From NCBI GenBank assembly GCA_029934815.1, contig JAOZLM010000065.1, forward strand, positions 1-9,628: DNA of 9,628 nt, given 5' to 3'. Positions within the stretch are counted from its first letter, which is position 1, and every line of letters starts with the position of its first letter. Under the pieces are notes generated by a model. The model worked only from the letters and a program-made list of their open reading frames with translations, searched no databases and had not been told where the DNA came from. Source of the stretch: Desulfocapsa sp. GTDB lineage: Bacteria; Desulfobacterota; Desulfobulbia; Desulfobulbales; Desulfocapsaceae. Shown in pieces: positions 8,201 to 9,628 of the stretch. The translations under genes and the position numbers were made by a program.

Positions 8201-8636
8201 CAAAACTTTCATCATCGCCAGCAGCCGAAGAAACTGAAGGCAGGGTTTTGACGGGTTCAAATGTCTGCGATGCATTCCGGTAGAGTGCAGCACCATCTGC
8301 CGTCCCCACATACATCGCAGTGCAGTATGAAGCGATGCTATCGATGGTTTGATTCATTATGTCTATAAGCTGTTCATTCCAGTCCCGCTTTTTCTCAAGA
8401 AGAGTGTCCAGGACATCCTCCATAAGACCGGCAGTTTTACTCAAATCATCTAAAAGCACCATCGCTGCCGCACCTCTGATACTGTGCGTCATGCGATGTA
8501 ATTCTTTTATTGTCTCATCATTCTGACTACTGCCCTCAACAGCAAGTACACGCAGGAACCCTCTCATGGCAGGCAGATAACTCTCCACCTCTTTGAGAAG
8601 TTCTGTCTCCATGGACATTTCCTGTGTTGCAGTCAT
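5280..8636 (-). CDS. chpA: ChpA-like hybrid chemotaxis histidine kinase (Hpt-Hpt-P3-HATPase-CheW-REC)
   Basis: This cytoplasmic 1118-residue kinase autophosphorylates Hpt histidines and passes phosphate to receiver domains. Hpt1 covers about 1-120 (HRMTHSIRGAA, probable phospho-His H51). Hpt2 covers about 246-372 (SVHTLKGAAAV, H299). Acidic linkers lie at 121-245 and 373-490. The long dimerisation region (505-690) carries FDPLEMDRYSELHILIRSL, a hallmark of the ChpA branch rather than flagellar CheA. The ATPase has an N box HMLRNCVDHGIE (699-710), a G1 box DDGNGF and a G2 box GRGVGMDVV. A CheW-like P5 follows at about 830-970. The C-terminal receiver (992-1110) has D997/D998, phospho-acceptor D1041, T1071 and K1093, all intact. 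AAAGGA five bases before ATG supports the start. Pseudomonas ChpA carries many more phosphotransfer domains, so this version is compact. There is no CheY-binding P2 domain. The normal arginine-rich L-x-R-T-R-M-V-P-F stretch reads NAIQMTPF here. It sits between the PilI-like CheW gene and the CheW-like 242-residue gene. Confidence 0.95.
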   Translation of the reverse strand: MTATQEMSMETELLKEVESYLPAMRGFLRVLAVEGSSQNDETIKELHRMTHSIRGAAAMVLLDDLSKTAGLMEDVLDTLLEKKRDWNEQLIDIMNQTIDSIASYCTAMYVGTADGAALYRNASQTFEPVKTLPSVSSAAGDDESFEDDALLALLGDDGEEDSTDDLFQALFDEKEGEGAGDGLVIPPAAIETSSKDITLDAFLSTEEKPDSEEESLESFLGVPESDSFDLPQDAPSEAAPLIQASGIDPDLQESFNEEAEEHLENIGRQLNELSSSVSSQVTISAEYREKLHSIRRSVHTLKGAAAVIGIEPVASWGHLFEDFLDSVHDESDTLSPESIAAMLDGADILEKIAADPAVDVSAEIILLQAVFPGVMADSSSADEAPREERLVQAVDIEAEPETSPDSIDTIPEDEDLDIFQGIEMDDFGDDKPEMLPAMATEEDASQVITATDVGDIDELLQAIAKETASEQVSCEKSGEKSSAEQKVPLRVTGSKSKQKQVRKSTLRVGSEKIAELMGLGGDMAITLSSFEDSAFSMQSSLDEFEITLKRLTGIASSLEAGYELASIPHLGSTGDGGQDKLGVQDEFDPLEMDRYSELHILIRSLNEAIVDLGSIKEQAFDVQSSWRQAVDRQRMVVSEVQGSVNAIQMTPFSTIANRLYKTVRESARVTGKKVRLLIEGGSMEMDTYVWDVLVDALMHMLRNCVDHGIESADIREQLDKPDQATIRIDCSRQGSRFVLKLSDDGNGFDYDAIRSRGIELYPESGVEQMDNNGLAELVFQQGFSVRKNVTTMSGRGVGMDVVRDSMEQLNGLIEVQSTPGLGTDFVLSMPIVVAQLPALMVLFGEQQFAVPMRDVSTVLRLSAEEMLADSFEFENEQLPLLWPVDLLGLKNSAGSTDDRSSLENNPLAFVVDTGGRRGVLMADTVLGQRDIVFKSLGNHLQNIPCVAGATILGDGSLVPILQTEDMFRRSEMLVRTGETTRRAAKDEEKTLEILIADDSISVRKVLSNFVTAHDWRATVASDGVDAMEKIRERTPDLMLLDIEMPRMNGFEVLQAMQSQSAYRDVPVLMLTSRSAAKYRKKAAELGASGFVTKPFKDDELLSLIKGLTTHKMTEGDLQ
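7227..8276 (-). repeat. Repeated short acidic-hydrophobic motif in the kinase linkers
   Basis: The linkers around Hpt2 (residues about 121-245 and 373-470) contain at least five related blocks in otherwise acidic, low-complexity sequence: DDALLALLGDD (147-157), DDLFQALFDE (164-173), LDAFLSTEE (199-207), LESFLGVPE (216-224) and LDIFQGIEMDD (416-426). A looser sixth is IDELLQAI (456-463). The shared core is L-x-x-[LFA]-[LFQ]-[GSF] followed by acidic residues. A matching block ends the transducer (LSILLGEDS, residues 988-996). The repetition is visible in the sequence. A docking role is my inference. Confidence 0.6.
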
Positions 8637-8665
8637 AAATTTCCTTTGCTTAGCAAGCGATAGAG

Positions 8666-9211
8666 CTACGCAGTTGCAACATTTCGCAACTTTTGAGATG
8701 AAAGAAAAGCATTCAGATCGAAAAGAGCTATTTTCTTTTCACTTCCCTGTTCTTCGTAACAGGCCTTTCCATTTTGGTCCGCTGACGGACAACGATAAAG
8801 AGAGCGTGTTCCAACAACTCTGTCCACTGTAATTGCTATTTTCAATGAGTCATCACGAACAATTAGAAAAAAACCCTCGGACGCTGGCGACGCATCATTA
8901 AAACCCAGAAAAGAAGCCAGATTAACCACTGAAAAAATCTCACCCCTGATATTGGTGATGCCGGCAAGCCACTCCGGAAGCAACGGTAAAGAACGTACTA
9001 AATGCAGTTCCCCCGCCTCTATAACAGCTGACAAAGGAATCGCCAGTTGCCTCCCAGCCACTTCAATACAGATATGACGACCCAGGTCTTCCCGCTCATC
9101 AGCTTTTTTTATGGGAAGAGTTTCATCATGCTGGATACGTAAGGCAGCCGTTAACTCGTCATTGACAAGGCCTAGCAGCTGTTGAAGTTCTAGTTCCGGC
9201 TGATCTGTCAT
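8666..9211 (-). CDS. CheW/PilI-like coupling protein
   Basis: This 181-residue soluble protein has a CheW domain at about 43-172. It opens with GRHICIEVAGRQLAIPLSAV, followed by a conserved core LPLLPEWLAGITNIRGEI and SVVNLASFLGF (75-103). The later strands are FFLIVRDDSLKIAITVDRVVG. The N-I-R-G turn and the strand SVVNL match the standard CheW pattern G-x-x-N-x-R-G-x-x-x-P-V-x-D-L, with N in place of the usual D. A helical N-terminal extension of about 40 residues (ELQQLLGLVNDELTAAL) precedes the domain. It should bridge the receptor and the ChpA-like kinase at the inner-membrane array. GAGGA lies nine bases before the ATG and overlaps the response-regulator stop codon, 12 bases upstream. 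The kinase gene begins 29 bases after its stop. The position matches PilI in Pseudomonas Pil-Chp clusters. Confidence 0.9.
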   Translation of the reverse strand: MTDQPELELQQLLGLVNDELTAALRIQHDETLPIKKADEREDLGRHICIEVAGRQLAIPLSAVIEAGELHLVRSLPLLPEWLAGITNIRGEIFSVVNLASFLGFNDASPASEGFFLIVRDDSLKIAITVDRVVGTRSLYRCPSADQNGKACYEEQGSEKKIALFDLNAFLSSQKLRNVATA

Positions 9212-9223
9212 TATGGTTTATCC

Positions 9224-9592
9224 TCAGGCAAGACTCTTTGCTACCGCATTCTGTAACTGGAGTTCATCGAAAGGTTTTGTAAGGTAAATATCAGCTCCCT
9301 GTTTTTTTCCCCAAAACTCATCGGCTTTCTGATTTTTACTGCTTAACATGATAACAGGAATATGCTGCATCTCAGGTGATGTTTTTATCTTTCTGCATAC
9401 CTGAAACCCGTCCATTACAGGCATAACCACGTCAAGCACCACCAATTCAGGCTTATCACTGAGCACTTTTTCCAAAGCTTCTTTTCCATCCATCGCAGTC
9501 AGGATATCGTATCCCTGCCCCTCAAGAGCCGCAACTGTCATTTGTAACTGGGTAGGACTATCCTCTACCACCAGGATCTTTCTTCCTGCCAT
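9224..9592 (-). CDS. Stand-alone response regulator, PilG/PilH (CheY)-like
   Basis: This is a single receiver domain of 122 residues from the chosen start, with no output domain. It has the acidic pair in VVEDSP (E10/D11), phospho-acceptor D54 in VVLDVVMPVMDGF, a switch Ser in MLSSKN (S84) and K106 in LTKPF, so it should be a functional phosphoryl acceptor. The stretch DEFWGKKQGADIYLTKPF is typical of the PilG/PilH receivers of Pil-Chp systems, which influence pilus extension and retraction. It should receive phosphate from the ChpA-like kinase two genes downstream. Two ATGs are possible, at 9598 and 9592. I chose 9592 because AAAGGA is eight bases from it but only two from the first, and MAGRKILVVEDSP is the usual family start. 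The longer form would add MI. The reading frame stays open to the window edge. Whether it is closer to PilG or PilH cannot be settled here. Confidence 0.93.
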   Translation of the reverse strand: MAGRKILVVEDSPTQLQMTVAALEGQGYDILTAMDGKEALEKVLSDKPELVVLDVVMPVMDGFQVCRKIKTSPEMQHIPVIMLSSKNQKADEFWGKKQGADIYLTKPFDELQLQNAVAKSLA

Positions 9593-9600
9593 AATCATAT

Positions 9601-9606
9601 TCCTTT
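9601..9606 (-). promoter_or_regulatory. Ribosome binding site that decides the response-regulator start
   Basis: AAAGGA on the minus strand lies eight bases before the ATG at 9590-9592 and two bases before the ATG at 9596-9598. Normal spacing favours the downstream ATG, giving a protein two residues shorter than the longest reading. Confidence 0.65.
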
Positions 9607-9628
9607 CATTATTTTTGATGGCGTCGTA

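Overview
The window is one minus-strand gene cluster encoding a Pil-Chp/CheA-type chemosensory pathway. This pathway class controls type IV pilus (twitching/surface) behaviour in Proteobacteria and their relatives. All seven supported genes run right to left with small gaps or overlaps, so they look like a single operon read from beyond the right edge. Base composition is moderate, about 45-50 % GC over most of the cluster and visibly lower, roughly 35-40 % in lines I sampled, in the last gene. Signal peptide, periplasmic sensors and ChpA-type kinase point to a Gram-negative bacterium. My best guess is a Desulfobacterota/deltaproteobacterial lineage, but no taxonomic marker is present and this is only inference.

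In transcription order (right to left) the cluster contains: a stand-alone PilG/PilH-like response regulator (9224-9592); a CheW/PilI-like coupling protein (8666-9211); a 1118-residue hybrid ChpA-like kinase with two Hpt domains, a ChpA-type dimerisation/ATPase/CheW core and a C-terminal receiver (5280-8636); a 242-residue protein with a degenerate CheW-like N-terminus and an unassigned C-terminus (4552-5280); a second, ChpC-like CheW protein (4055-4555); a 996-residue methyl-accepting transducer with a PilJ-like cytoplasmic half but two tandem Cache-like periplasmic modules (1011-4001); and a secreted all-helical protein resembling a free-standing double PilJ N-terminal sensor domain (122-913). 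The last 121 bases hold no supported gene, only a hairpin of uncertain role.

A reasonable working model is that the transducer, with help from the periplasmic PilJ_N-like protein, controls autophosphorylation of the ChpA-like kinase through one or more of the three CheW-like proteins. Phosphate then passes through Hpt1/Hpt2 to the kinase's own receiver and to the separate response regulator, which has no output domain and presumably acts on pilus motors or other proteins. No CheR or CheB gene lies in the window.

The most interesting points are: (1) a sensor rearrangement, with the PilJ_N-type domain as a separate secreted protein and Cache modules on the transducer; (2) a short acidic L-x-x-L/F-L-G motif repeated in the kinase linkers and found again at the extreme C-terminus of the transducer; (3) a stripped-down ChpA with two Hpt domains; and (4) the novel CheW-like 242-residue protein translationally coupled to the kinase. 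I found no mobile element, CRISPR array, RNA gene or convincing promoter.
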